From Paenibacillus macerans (GTDB taxonomy: Bacteria; Bacillota; Bacilli; Paenibacillales; Paenibacillaceae), in assembly GCF_023715465.1 (NCBI RefSeq), contig NZ_JAMBOE010000008.1, positions 124,001 through 188,000 on the forward strand: a DNA stretch of 64,000 bases, in the 5' to 3' direction. The stretch's first letter is position 1, and each line of letters starts with the position of its first letter. The position numbers and the translations under genes were made by a program. Below, piece after piece: positions 7,971 through 17,203 of this stretch. The notes below the pieces were generated by a model, which was not told where the DNA came from, made no database searches, and saw only the letters and a program-made list of their open reading frames with translations.

Positions 7971-10313
7971 GTGCCCAAAGCAGCAAATCGTTTAAAGCCG
8001 ATGTTCGGCATCCCGGCCAGGTGGAACCATTTCAAATCCAAACTTCTGCTCAAATACACGGTATCCTATTTTTTAATGTTCCTTATCCCGCTGACGCTGG
8101 TCACGGCACTGGTTTATGAAAGCGCCGTCAAAAGCCTGCGTACGGAGATCGAGCAAGCCAATGTGAATCAGTTGAACCAGGTCAAAACGACGATCGACGA
8201 GCGGATGGCCGAGCTGCAGGAAATCGCCAGTAAAATTTCGTACGACGAGCACTTGACGCCTTATATGGTGCGTCACCCTTTGTACAGCGCCGACGCGATC
8301 CGCACGTTGGCCAGCTATAAAGCGAACAGCAGCATCCTGGAGGATCTTTTTTTGTATTTTCATCATGACTCGATCATCTACTCCTCCACGGGCCTAACCT
8401 ACGTCAATGTGGTGTTCGAACGCATGTACAAGTTTGAAAACTGGACAAGCGAGCAGCTGGTGCGCGATTTAAACGAGTTGAAGCAGCCGGTGATGCGGCC
8501 CGCGGAGAAGGTCAGCGTCTATTCGCGCAGCGACCCCATGCTGACTTTTTTGGTGCCGATCAAGCCCAACGATCAATACCCTTACGGCACGGTGGTTTAT
8601 TTAATGAAAGAATCCAAACTGACCGGGGTGATGGATTCCATATTAAGTGACTTTTCAGGCAGCAGCTACATCTTCGACCAGAAAGGCAATGCCCTAACGG
8701 TCAACAATCTTGGCGCAAGTCTGCAGGCCAAAGACCTGAAGGTGTTACCGACCCTGGAACCGGGCATTCACAGCCTTTCTTTTAATAATGAGCAATATTC
8801 CGTCGTGGTCGTCAAATCGCAAGCTAATGGATGGCTTTATGTAACGACTATGCCCAGCTATCAGTTTTTCAGCCGCGTTGCCCATATTAAGGAGCTCGTT
8901 TTTCTGATCTTCTGCATCGCCGTATTAACCGGGATTATTGCGGCCATGCTGCTGGCTAAACGCCAGTATCACCCGATCAAGGACTTGCTGGAGTTTGCCA
9001 AAATCAAAAACAACCCTGCGGACAACCTCAAACCCCGAAACGAATGGGATTGGATCAAGCAAACCATTCACGATTACAGTGCCAGAATCGATATGCAGCA
9101 GCCTTATGTGCGTAATCAGTGCCTGCTGTTACTGTTGAAATACGGCAAACCCGACGATCCGGAAATCGAACGGATGATCGATGATGCAGGGTTCATGCTT
9201 CGGCAAGGCCAAGGCTTTTATTTTTCCGTGATTTTGGCATGGGACGAGACGGCCGAGCCGGAGAAAAACTGGAAGGAACAGCAGCACCTGCAGGAAATGC
9301 TTAGCGAATTCGAATTTTCTGAGCTGGGGACTCATGTTTACGGGATGGAATTTTCTACGGCCGAGCAGTTTGCACTGATCGTATCGCTCTCCGCCAACAG
9401 CCGGAAGGAGGCGCAAAACCGCATCTTGTCTATCATTGAAGCGATTAAAGTATTGGTGATCGAAAACTCCAGGCTTGTCCCCTATTTTGGGGTTGGAACG
9501 CTATACGATGATCCGGCGAATCTGAACCAGTCATTCATCGAGGCATCAGCCGCCTTGGAATACCGCATGATCGGCAGCAACGGACGAGTCACCTATTTTG
9601 AACAGATCGCGGAGCTATCTGTCCCTTCGGCGGAAACGTTCTGGATTTCGCGCAAGACGATACTGAAGCTCGAGCACGGGCTGAAACAAGGCAATGAGCT
9701 GGTCGCTAGGCAGATGATCGCTGCGATCATCAATGAACTGAAGGATGAATCCCTATCGGTCTCCCTGCTCCGCTGCATCTGTTTCGACCTGTTGAACTCA
9801 CTGCTTCGCACAGCTTCCGAGTTAGGGATGAACGAAGTGTTCCTAAATATAGCGAGCTTTACTTCTTTCGAATCTTTGGAGGAGCTTGAGGTTAAACTAT
9901 GTTCCCTCGCTTCTCGGATCTGCCTGCAGGTAGAGCGCAATGCGGAAAACGGGCAGCATTCCCTGATGGACGACATCGTGGCCTATGTGAACCAGCAGTT
10001 CGCCGATTACACGCTCAGCCTGGAGCACGTTGCCTTGAGATATTCGATTTCTACATCTTATCTGAGCCGATGCTTCAAAGAAAAAACGGGCTACAACTTC
10101 TCGCAGTATATTTGGCAATGCCGTATGAAGGAAGTGATCCGGCTGCTCGTAAACACCGACGCCCCGCTAAAAGAGATCATCGAGCAGGTCGGCTACCTGG
10201 ATGCGCCAAACTTTATCCGCAAGTTTAAAAAAGAAACCGGATATACCCCGGGGCAATACCGCAAGCTGCACGCGGCCAAACCGCAAGCTGTTAAGCTGGA
10301 GCTGTTAAGCTGA
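7971..10313 (+). CDS. Membrane-anchored AraC-family sensor-regulator (YesN/LplR-like)
   Basis: A 780-residue regulator of the type that sits beside Paenibacillus sugar ABC transporters. A transmembrane helix near residues 28-50 is followed by an extracellular sensor region of about 250 residues and a second helix near 305-328 (LVFLIFCIAVLTGIIAAMLLA). A cytosolic linker follows, then a C-terminal double-HTH AraC domain (about 680-765) with YSISTSYLSRCFKEKTGYNF and VGYLDAPNFIRKFKKETGY. The GTG start has AAGGGGGGAGG six bases upstream. It probably senses a carbohydrate outside the cell and controls the adjacent lplBC-type transporter and GH125 gene; that target is inferred from position. Family, not ligand, is clear. 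Confidence 0.88.
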   Translation: MPKAANRLKPMFGIPARWNHFKSKLLLKYTVSYFLMFLIPLTLVTALVYESAVKSLRTEIEQANVNQLNQVKTTIDERMAELQEIASKISYDEHLTPYMVRHPLYSADAIRTLASYKANSSILEDLFLYFHHDSIIYSSTGLTYVNVVFERMYKFENWTSEQLVRDLNELKQPVMRPAEKVSVYSRSDPMLTFLVPIKPNDQYPYGTVVYLMKESKLTGVMDSILSDFSGSSYIFDQKGNALTVNNLGASLQAKDLKVLPTLEPGIHSLSFNNEQYSVVVVKSQANGWLYVTTMPSYQFFSRVAHIKELVFLIFCIAVLTGIIAAMLLAKRQYHPIKDLLEFAKIKNNPADNLKPRNEWDWIKQTIHDYSARIDMQQPYVRNQCLLLLLKYGKPDDPEIERMIDDAGFMLRQGQGFYFSVILAWDETAEPEKNWKEQQHLQEMLSEFEFSELGTHVYGMEFSTAEQFALIVSLSANSRKEAQNRILSIIEAIKVLVIENSRLVPYFGVGTLYDDPANLNQSFIEASAALEYRMIGSNGRVTYFEQIAELSVPSAETFWISRKTILKLEHGLKQGNELVARQMIAAIINELKDESLSVSLLRCICFDLLNSLLRTASELGMNEVFLNIASFTSFESLEELEVKLCSLASRICLQVERNAENGQHSLMDDIVAYVNQQFADYTLSLEHVALRYSISTSYLSRCFKEKTGYNFSQYIWQCRMKEVIRLLVNTDAPLKEIIEQVGYLDAPNFIRKFKKETGYTPGQYRKLHAAKPQAVKLELLS

Positions 10314-10507
10314 AAGCCGTCAAGCCGCAAACTGTCAAGCCGCCCATACCCGAGCCGGCCGCGCCCGAAGCGCTCGAGGGTCCGTAACTGGCGCAAAGGC
10401 CCCGATCGGCAAGCAAGCCCCCTAGGCTCTTCCGCTCTTGCCCTGTCGAACAAGGGGGCCACAGCATCTAATAACCTGACGAAGCATTTCAAAAGAGGGG
10501 TTGTCCT

Positions 10508-11272
10508 ATGCTGAGAAGCGTGATCATCAATGCTGACGATTTTGGTCTTTCGCCGGCCGTGAATTGCGGCATTATCGAGGCTTATCAAGCCGGGGGCGTT
10601 ACGAGCACCTCCCTTATGGTCAATATGCCCGGATTCGGCGATGCGTTGAGCCGGGCCGAAGCGGCGCCTGGGCTCGGCATTGGCCTGCATTTTAACTTGA
10701 CGTACGGCCGGCCGGTTTCCAGTCCCAAGGACGTTCCCTCGCTGGTGGGAGAAAACGGCGGATTTCATGGCGTAAATTACCCCGGCGGCAGGGACTCTCG
10801 CGACGTGAAAACGGAGCTTGCCGCACAGTGGAGGCGATTTACGGAATCCGGTCTCCGGCCAACGCATTTGGATTCGCATCACTTGCTTCATCAAACCGAT
10901 CCGGCGATATATAAGGTCATGGCGGAAAAAGCTTGCCGGGAAAACGTTCCCCTGCGGAGGTCGCAAATCGATCATCGGTTGCCGGGATTGCCTTCTCCGC
11001 GCATGATCGATGCGATCCTGCTGGATTCGTATGGAGAACAAGATGGGAAGGTTCGCTTGATCAAGTATCTATGCTCACTTCGTCCCGGATTTACGGAAAT
11101 CGCCTGCCACCCCGGGCACGTGGATGAAACTTTGCGCCGGATTTCCAATTGGACGGATATCCGTGAACGGGAGCTCTCCGTATTTATCGATCTGAAGATT
11201 CCGGAAATTTTGAGACACTTGAATATCCTTCCCGTGAATTACCATGCGCTGCCGTCCAAGTCCTCAAATTAA
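10508..11272 (+). CDS. YdjC/ChbG-family carbohydrate deacetylase
   Basis: A 254-residue soluble metal-dependent deacetylase-like enzyme. The family removes N-acetyl groups from oligosaccharides such as diacetylchitobiose. The metal-binding features are visible: NADDFGLS at residues 8-15, HLDSHH near 120-125 and HPGHVD near 198-203. It follows the AraC-type regulator on the plus strand after a 194-base gap that shows only degenerate GC-rich short repeats (AAGCCG-type) and no gene. GAGGGG lies upstream of the ATG. With GH125 and the transporter nearby it may trim acetylated mannose- or GlcNAc-containing glycans. The substrate is unknown. Confidence 0.85.
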   Translation: MLRSVIINADDFGLSPAVNCGIIEAYQAGGVTSTSLMVNMPGFGDALSRAEAAPGLGIGLHFNLTYGRPVSSPKDVPSLVGENGGFHGVNYPGGRDSRDVKTELAAQWRRFTESGLRPTHLDSHHLLHQTDPAIYKVMAEKACRENVPLRRSQIDHRLPGLPSPRMIDAILLDSYGEQDGKVRLIKYLCSLRPGFTEIACHPGHVDETLRRISNWTDIRERELSVFIDLKIPEILRHLNILPVNYHALPSKSSN

Positions 11273-11294
11273 AAAACGGCAGCCAGCCGGTTTT
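11273..11294. terminator. Short hairpin between converging genes
   Basis: AAAACGGC and GCCGGTTTT form a short stem with one bulge directly after the deacetylase stop codon and 14 bases before the stop of the converging solute-binding protein gene. A-rich and T-rich flanks allow function in both directions. The stem is short. Confidence 0.5.
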
Positions 11295-11307
11295 GCGTAT
11301 TTCCAAG

Positions 11308-12909
11308 TTAATTGGATTTCCAGCTGTCGTAAGCTTCCTGGTAAATCTGCCGCATGCGGTCCCCGCCCATTTTTTTGACGGTAGCCACATAGTTGTCCCA
11401 GCCCGCCAGCGGCTCGGCGCCGGTTACGAATTTCGCTTCCATCTGCCGAACGTAAGTATTTAGGTCCGAACTGAGCGTCGTCACTTCGGCCTGCTGCTCG
11501 GAGGTCAGGAACAGGGTGGGGAACGGAATTCTCGCGCCTTGATCCAGCAGCTTTGTTTTGGATTCGCTGTCCACCCAAACCTCGAAATCGGTTTTCAAGC
11601 CTTTGTAAATATCGTCAAAAGAAATCGTCGGCGCCGGAATCCCATAGTTCGGCGTCAGCGTCGCCCGGTATTCCTCGCGGTCGCCGCCGCCAGGAACCGG
11701 CAGATATTGCTTGACCCGGTTCGCTTTGTCCGTATATTCCCAAAGCACGCCTTCCGGGCCTTTGTTGAACAACAGGGCGCCGTCGTAAGAGTACAGGTGG
11801 TCGATCCACCGCAATGAGGCTTCCGGAGCAGGGTTGGTGTTGGTGATCGCAAAAGCTCCCGTCGTTATCCCTTTGTTTTTGGCGATGGCCGGCTTGTCTG
11901 CCATATCGCTTTTCACCGGCGTGAACATCGGATCATCCGTGCTCGGCTCGCCCCCAAGCGTCATATAAGCGTGCCATTCGGAGAACAAGGCGACCTGGCC
12001 ATTTTGCGCCTTCGCTTTTTTCTGTTCCGCCGTTTGCGAGAACGTCTCATGATCAAGGAGATCCTCCGCCCACAGCCGGTTCAGGAAGGCGAGATATTCC
12101 TTGTAGCCCTCTTCCATTGGCGTGTAGTGAACCACGTCCTGGTCGTCCACGTAGATTTCTTCTTCATAAATGCCGTAAGCGCCAAGCAGCCAGGTGCGGA
12201 TATCGCGCAGGTTCACGGAAGACAGCGGAATCTCGTCGGCCTTGCCGTTGCCGTTGGGATCCTCCTCTTTCACGCGCTTCAGGTAGGTATACAGTTCTTC
12301 CGTCGTTTCCGGAAGCTTGCCGATATCCAGCTTTTTGAGAAAATCGCCGTTGTACCACATCGGGTTCCGGTACCACGGCTGGTTGAACTCGATGACCGGC
12401 AGCGAGTAAATATGCCCGTCCGGGGCCGTGATCGATTTGCGCACGTCCGGATACTCCTCAAGCACCTTTTTGAAGTTCGGGGCGTACTCGTTAATCAGGT
12501 CTTCCAGCGGAATCAGGATGCCTTGCTCACCGTAGTTCATTTGCTCCGCCGGGGTAAGCCCTGCCGCATAAAATACATCCGGGTATTCGCCGCTGGCGAA
12601 CACGAGGTTTTTCTTCGTATCGAAGCTATCTTTCGGCGCGTTGTTATACTCGAAATGAATGTTCGTCAGCTTCTCCATTTCCTGCAGCACGGCCATATCC
12701 TTCCAGTTTTGCAGACCTACGTCCGGCGCCATCATCTTCAGCGTGATGGGCTCTTGAACGATCGGGAACCCGTCTTTGCTGACACTGCTCTCCGCATTGC
12801 CGCTGCCTTCCTCTTTTTTGGCATTGCCGGAACCGCCGCAACCGGACAGCAAGCTGACGAACATGGCTGCGAGCAGCAACAAGATCCAACCTTTTCTTTT
12901 TTTCTGCAT
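11308..12909 (-). CDS. Extracellular solute-binding lipoprotein of a sugar ABC transporter
   Basis: A 533-residue carbohydrate-binding protein of the LipO/YtcQ type that pairs with Lpl permeases. It has a type II signal peptide with lipobox LLSGCGG (Cys near residue 24), followed by a Gly/Ser/Glu-rich linker. The ATG at 12909 was chosen because GGGAGGA lies seven bases upstream. An upstream in-frame start would put ten residues before the signal peptide. It is the third gene of the minus-strand order permease-permease-binding protein, 122 bases after the second permease. The cargo is presumably a mannose-containing oligosaccharide, judging from the neighbouring GH125 enzyme. No dedicated ATPase is present, so a shared MsmX-type ATPase is likely. 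Confidence 0.9.
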   Translation of the reverse strand: MQKKRKGWILLLLAAMFVSLLSGCGGSGNAKKEEGSGNAESSVSKDGFPIVQEPITLKMMAPDVGLQNWKDMAVLQEMEKLTNIHFEYNNAPKDSFDTKKNLVFASGEYPDVFYAAGLTPAEQMNYGEQGILIPLEDLINEYAPNFKKVLEEYPDVRKSITAPDGHIYSLPVIEFNQPWYRNPMWYNGDFLKKLDIGKLPETTEELYTYLKRVKEEDPNGNGKADEIPLSSVNLRDIRTWLLGAYGIYEEEIYVDDQDVVHYTPMEEGYKEYLAFLNRLWAEDLLDHETFSQTAEQKKAKAQNGQVALFSEWHAYMTLGGEPSTDDPMFTPVKSDMADKPAIAKNKGITTGAFAITNTNPAPEASLRWIDHLYSYDGALLFNKGPEGVLWEYTDKANRVKQYLPVPGGGDREEYRATLTPNYGIPAPTISFDDIYKGLKTDFEVWVDSESKTKLLDQGARIPFPTLFLTSEQQAEVTTLSSDLNTYVRQMEAKFVTGAEPLAGWDNYVATVKKMGGDRMRQIYQEAYDSWKSN

Positions 12910-13031
12910 CGGTAGTCCTCCCTTTTGAACTATGATCAAAAATTATAATAATCGAAGACAGCATTTCCGTTATTACCGGTGTGTCAACAGCCTCGCCCGC
13001 GAAGGATCGAGTTTTGCCCGTTTTTGACTAA

Positions 13032-13943
13032 CTAGCCCTTGACCGATCCGATCATGACCCCCTGCACGAAATAGCGCTGCAGGAAAGGATACACGACGAT
13101 GACCGGCAGCGTCGAGACAATGATCACGGCATATTTCACCAGCGAAGCGATTTCCGCCTTGTTGGCCATGGCCTGAGCGATATCGCCGCTGATCGCCGCT
13201 CCCGTCGTCTCCGCGGACATTTCTTGCAAAACCAGAATTTGGCGCAGAACCATTTGCAGCGGATATTTCGTGTCATCGTTCAAATAAATCAAAGCCGGAA
13301 AGTAGCTGTTCCAGTGGCCTACGCCGTAAAACAGCGCCATGACGGCCACGATGGGGGCGGACAAAGGAAGCACAATCCGCAGGAACAGCCTGAGGTTCGT
13401 ACATCCGTCCGCATGGGCGGCCTCCTGCAGTTCCTTCGGGATGGTCGATTGGAAAAAAGTTCTGGCGACGATGATGTTCCAGACCGATGCCGAAACCGGC
13501 AAAATCAGCGCGCCGACCGTATTAACCAGTCCGAGATTTTTGACCATCAAATAAGTGGGCACAAGGCCGCCGCTGAAAAACATCGTGACCAGGAACATCC
13601 CCATGAAAAGGTGGCGGCCCACAAAATCCGAGCGGCTCAGGGCGTAGGCGGCCGGCAAGGTCACCGCCAGGTTCAGCAGCGTGCCGATCAAGGTGTAAAC
13701 AATCGTATTGCGGTAACCGAGCCAAATTTTTGGATTTTCGAATACAAGCCTGTACCCGTCAAAGGCCAGCCCTTTGGGAAACAGCCACATTTCCCCTGAA
13801 CTGACGTATTTGGGACTGCTGACGGAAGCGCTGACGATATAAACAAGCGGATACAGCACCACCGCCAACGCGATAAGCAGATACACATAATTCAAGACCA
13901 GAAACAACTTGTCCGATTTGGATTCTTTGATTGTCGTGGCCAT
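13032..13943 (-). CDS. Sugar ABC transporter permease (LplC/YtcP-like)
   Basis: A 303-residue inner-membrane permease of the CUT1/MalG type with six predicted membrane segments. The cytoplasmic EAA loop that docks the ATPase reads EAAHADGCTNLRLFLRIVLP near residue 190-210. AAGGAGG precedes the ATG by eight bases. It starts 19 bases after the other permease gene, so the two are clearly in one operon and form a heterodimer. Confidence 0.93.
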   Translation of the reverse strand: MATTIKESKSDKLFLVLNYVYLLIALAVVLYPLVYIVSASVSSPKYVSSGEMWLFPKGLAFDGYRLVFENPKIWLGYRNTIVYTLIGTLLNLAVTLPAAYALSRSDFVGRHLFMGMFLVTMFFSGGLVPTYLMVKNLGLVNTVGALILPVSASVWNIIVARTFFQSTIPKELQEAAHADGCTNLRLFLRIVLPLSAPIVAVMALFYGVGHWNSYFPALIYLNDDTKYPLQMVLRQILVLQEMSAETTGAAISGDIAQAMANKAEIASLVKYAVIIVSTLPVIVVYPFLQRYFVQGVMIGSVKG

Positions 13944-13962
13944 TCGTTAGTCCTCCTTCCTT

Positions 13963-14919
13963 CTACCATAGGCTTGTTTCGCTTGTCCGCTTGGCGATTT
14001 TGTTCACGGTGATGAGCAGCATCGCGTTAATGATGGAATTGAACAAACCGACGGCGGTGGAGAAACTGTACTGCGCGCTGACCAGGCCCGAGCGGTACAC
14101 GAACGTGGAAATGACGTCCGAAGAATCCATGTTAAGCGGATTTTGCAGGAGCAGCACCTTTTCGTATCCAACCCCGAGAATATTGCCCATGTTCAGAATC
14201 AGCAGGATCGTAATGGTCGGAACGATCGTCGGCAGATTAATATGCAGCACACGTTTGAAGCGGCTGGCGCCATCCATGATCGCCGCCTCGTGCAGCTGCG
14301 GGTCCACTCCCGCCAAAGCCGCGAGATAAATAATCGTCCCCCAGCCTGTACTCTGCCACACTCCGGACAGCACGTAAATCGTTTTAAACCAGCGCGGATC
14401 GGTCAGAAACGCGGGCGCCTCCAGGCCAAACGCCTCGATCATACGCACGATCATGCCCGATGAAGGCGACAGAAACGTAATGATCATCCCCGCCATGACA
14501 ACCATGGAAATAAAATGTGGGGCATAAGTGACGGTCTGTACCGTCTTTTTGAATGCACCGTTCCTGATTTCGTTGAAGGCGAGCGCCAAAATGATCGGGA
14601 GCGGGAATCCGATCGCCAGTTCGTAAAAACTCAGGCTGAGCGTGTTCCACAGCAGATCCCAAAAATAGTAGGAATTGAAGAAACGCACGAAATGATCGAA
14701 TCCTACCCACGGGCTGCCCGTGATGCCTTTGACCGGCGTAAAATTTTTGAACGCGATTTGGATTCCGTACATCGGCCCGTAATGAAAAATCAGGAAGTAC
14801 AAAAAGGCAGGGGCCACGAATAAATACAACTCCCAGTTTTTCAGCATTCTACGGCCGAGGGAGGCTTCGCCCGATGTTCTGCTTGCGGTGCCGGTTAGTT
14901 GGTGGCCGTTTTTTTTCAT
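13963..14919 (-). CDS. Sugar ABC transporter permease (LplB-like)
   Basis: A 318-residue permease of the MalF/LplB type with about six membrane segments. An N-terminal cytosolic stretch precedes the first one (LYLFVAPAFLYFLIFHYGP). The EAA loop is EAAIMDGASRFKRVLHINLP near 215-235. It is the first gene of the transporter operon and is divergent from GH125. A strong cre-like site lies 80 bases upstream, so carbon catabolite control of transport is likely. Confidence 0.93.
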   Translation of the reverse strand: MKKNGHQLTGTASRTSGEASLGRRMLKNWELYLFVAPAFLYFLIFHYGPMYGIQIAFKNFTPVKGITGSPWVGFDHFVRFFNSYYFWDLLWNTLSLSFYELAIGFPLPIILALAFNEIRNGAFKKTVQTVTYAPHFISMVVMAGMIITFLSPSSGMIVRMIEAFGLEAPAFLTDPRWFKTIYVLSGVWQSTGWGTIIYLAALAGVDPQLHEAAIMDGASRFKRVLHINLPTIVPTITILLILNMGNILGVGYEKVLLLQNPLNMDSSDVISTFVYRSGLVSAQYSFSTAVGLFNSIINAMLLITVNKIAKRTSETSLW

Positions 14920-15000
14920 AGCGCTCTCTCTCCTTTCTCTTATCCAGTCCGTTAACTTCCGCCCTGCCCGTTTTTCTTTTTCCCGGTTCAGACCGCACCT

Positions 15001-15014
15001 TGTTAACGCTTACA
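15001..15014. promoter_or_regulatory. cre-like site in the transporter/GH125 divergent region
   Basis: TGTTAACGCTTACA matches the cre consensus TGWAANCGNTNWCA at 13 of 14 positions. It lies 82 bases upstream of the LplB-like permease start in the 470-base gap shared with GH125. A second dyad, TACAAT-N4-ATTGTA at 15011-15026, overlaps its edge and could bind a dedicated regulator. CcpA control of this sugar operon follows from the family consensus. Confidence 0.6.
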
Positions 15015-15273
15015 ATCTAAATTGTAGGAAAACCAATCTGACACCGTAAATATGTCAAATATGAATTGTCATGTTTAGAACGGCGTTAAACCGCGGCGCG
15101 TCGGCGTTTGTGCGGTTTTACAATCCGTTGGCACCGGTGATTAGCGGCCTTTGCGATGTGTCAATCATGTGTTCTTTATGGGGCCTGCAAATCATACATA
15201 TTGAGATTTCCGTGCGGATGTGTAAACCTGCTTACGAGTGTGTCTTGGCCAAATCTCCGTAATTCTAGGAGGC

Positions 15274-15366
15274 ATGATGATGACCCGCATAACCGCGCGC
15301 CTGATCTCCCATACGCATGGGGACCGGGAATGGTATCTTATGCCAGGGAATTCCAAACTTTTATAA
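15274..15366 (+). pseudogene. N-terminal relic resembling GH38 alpha-mannosidase
   Basis: A 30-codon reading frame begins with three ATGs and has a perfect AGGAGG at 15267-15272. It encodes MMMTRITARLISHTHGDREW and ends a few residues later. The segment LISHTHxDREWYL matches the start of bacterial GH38 alpha-mannosidases, where the family shows HTHWDREWY. Here Trp is Gly, a single-base change from TGG to GGG. The frame stops after about ten unrelated residues and the rest of a GH38 gene (normally about 900 codons) is absent. GH38 and GH125 are adjacent in other Firmicutes such as Streptococcus pyogenes, supporting a deletion relic. It may still act as a leader peptide for GH125, whose start is 24 bases downstream. 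Confidence 0.6.
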
Positions 15367-15389
15367 ATTAAACCAGGGAGGAACCGATT

Positions 15390-16670
15390 ATGAAATTACC
15401 CGCATCTATCGAACGATTTCTGGACGAAACTGACGCTCGTCTCACCCATCATCCGAAGCTGAAGCAATTGTTTCGCAACTGTTTTCCGAATACGCTGGAA
15501 ACGACGACCAAGCTGCTGGAAGACGGCACAACCTTCGTGTTCACCGGCGACATCCCGGCCATGTGGCTGCGCGATTCCACCGAGCAGGTCCGCCACTACA
15601 TCCCTTTCGCCAAGGAAGATCAGGAATTGCAGCGCATCATCGGCGGCCTGATCGCCCGGCAAATGTTCTATATCAACATCGATCCTTATACCAACGCGTT
15701 CAACGAAACGGCCAGCGACAAGCATTACCGGGCTACCGACGAATGCGGCTTAAACCCGTGGATGTGGGAGCGGAAATATGAGCTGGACTCCTTGTGCTTC
15801 CCCGTCCAGCTGGCCTATTCGTACTGGCGGGAGACCGGTATCGATTCAATTTTCGACGATGCTTGCTATCGAGCGCTGAGCACCATCGTTCAAGTGCTGA
15901 AAACGGAACAACGGCATATGGAACAATCCCCGTACCGTTTTGTCCGCCAAACCAAGCAGGAAACGGAAACGCTGCAAAACGGCGGACTCGGGCTGCCGGT
16001 CAACTATACGGGGATGACCTGGTCGGGTTTCCGGCCGAGCGACGATGCTTGCCTGTTCGGCTATAACATTCCGTCCAACATGTTCGCCGTCGTCATCCTG
16101 GGGCATATCCGCGATATTGCGCTGGAGATTTACCGGGATGAGCGGCTGGCCGAGAGAGCGGAACAGCTGCGCCAAGAGATCGACTTCGGCATCCGCGCCT
16201 ACGGGATCGTCAATCACCCGGTCTACGGCAAAATCTACGCTTACGAAACCGACGGGTTCGGCAACTATTGCCTGATGGACGACGCCGGCACGCCCGGACT
16301 GCTGTCGATTCCTTACATCGGCTATGTATTGGCGGAGGATCCAATCTACCAAAATACCCGGCGTTTTGCCCTGAGCTTCGACAACTCGTTTTATTTCGAA
16401 GGCAAATTCGCCAAGGGCATCGGCAGCCCGCACACGCCGGGCGGATATGTGTGGCATATGGCGCTGTCGATGCAGGCGCTGACGGCCACGGACGACGAGG
16501 AAGTCAAAGCGCTGATCGACACGCTGATCGCTACGGACGCGGACACCGGGTACATGCACGAAGGATTCCACCCGGACAACCCGGCCGATTTCTCCCGGGA
16601 ATGGTTCGCCTGGTCCAACAGCCTGTTTGCCACATTGATCTGCAAAGCCATGGACAAAGGGCTGGTTTAG
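15390..16670 (+). CDS. GH125 exo-alpha-1,6-mannosidase
   Basis: A 426-residue cytosolic glycoside hydrolase of family GH125, metal-independent inverting enzymes that release mannose from alpha-1,6-linked mannosides. Family features include the N-terminal block GDIPAMWLRDSTEQVRHYIP (about 50-70), NAFNETASDKHY (about 101-112) and ECGLNPWMWERKYELDS. The C-terminal region has GSPHTPGGYVWHM and EGFHPDNPADFSREWFAWSN. There is no signal peptide, so it works on imported oligosaccharides from the divergent ABC transporter. GGGAGG precedes the ATG by eight bases. It sits 24 bases after the GH38-like relic, suggesting that a former two-gene GH38-GH125 unit has been cut down. Confidence 0.93.
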   Translation: MKLPASIERFLDETDARLTHHPKLKQLFRNCFPNTLETTTKLLEDGTTFVFTGDIPAMWLRDSTEQVRHYIPFAKEDQELQRIIGGLIARQMFYINIDPYTNAFNETASDKHYRATDECGLNPWMWERKYELDSLCFPVQLAYSYWRETGIDSIFDDACYRALSTIVQVLKTEQRHMEQSPYRFVRQTKQETETLQNGGLGLPVNYTGMTWSGFRPSDDACLFGYNIPSNMFAVVILGHIRDIALEIYRDERLAERAEQLRQEIDFGIRAYGIVNHPVYGKIYAYETDGFGNYCLMDDAGTPGLLSIPYIGYVLAEDPIYQNTRRFALSFDNSFYFEGKFAKGIGSPHTPGGYVWHMALSMQALTATDDEEVKALIDTLIATDADTGYMHEGFHPDNPADFSREWFAWSNSLFATLICKAMDKGLV

Positions 16671-16752
16671 GTTTAGGAAAGTTATTGCAGCTTCAACATC
16701 AACGGGATCCGGCATAACAAGCAGTGCCTTTGTACTTGATGCGGCAGTATGA

Positions 16753-17047
16753 GGAACTCCAGCGAAAAATATAAGAGTAAAAAAGGGCGTTATTCAAGCG
16801 ATATCCGTCTACTTGAGGGAAATAGAGGACATTTATGTAGCTATCTTCCCTGATCGTTAGGAAATCCCCACATTCTGGGTCATTCCTGGGAAAATAAGGA
16901 CAAAAAATGCCGCTAATGGGGATGAACAGGCCGGGCTCCGGATAATAAGAACATAAAGTTCCGCTATTTTGAAGGCCGACGGTTGGTTGTTTCAGTAAAC
17001 GCCTTTTCGTCGTGCCAGTCACCGGCTGTCAAGCGCCGATTTCTAGG
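16753..17047. repeat. Four-module intergenic element, family B copy 1
   Basis: This fills most of the 533-base gap between GH125 and cymR. Four 26-bp modules of the form ATAAGxxCATAAAATxCCGCTATTTT start at 16771, 16822, 16894 and 16945, giving spacings of 51, 72 and 51. It matches the elements at 38958-39166 and 56603-56888. With the latter it also shares the outer blocks GGAACTCC and GTCAAGCGCCGATTTCTAGG (17028-17047). No gene was found in it. Confidence 0.8.
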
Positions 17048-17050
17048 ATG

Positions 17051-17094
17051 AACCAAACAAAGAGCCTGCGAATCCGCAGGCTCTTTGTTTGGTT
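17051..17094. terminator. Strong bidirectional terminator between GH125 and cymR
   Basis: A perfect 20-bp stem (17051-17070 with 17075-17094) around the tetraloop AATC is GC-rich in its core and ends in A-rich and T-rich flanks (CTCTTTGTTTGG). It can serve GH125 on the plus strand and cymR on the minus strand, whose stop lies about 110 bases away. Confidence 0.8.
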
Positions 17095-17203
17095 GGCTAT
17101 ACACTGTTGTAAATATTCATTTATCTACAGTCACCCAAAGCCGTCAGCAGCAATTGGGAGATGACGTCAAATGGGTCAGCATTTGCTGAATGCGGACAAA
17201 ATG

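Noticed and set aside
7529..17203. Prophage or integrative element carrying the sugar genes
   Set aside because: No integrase, tRNA attachment duplication, phage or conjugation gene was found. The block consists only of sugar-use genes, so homologous or repeat-mediated insertion is the simpler view.
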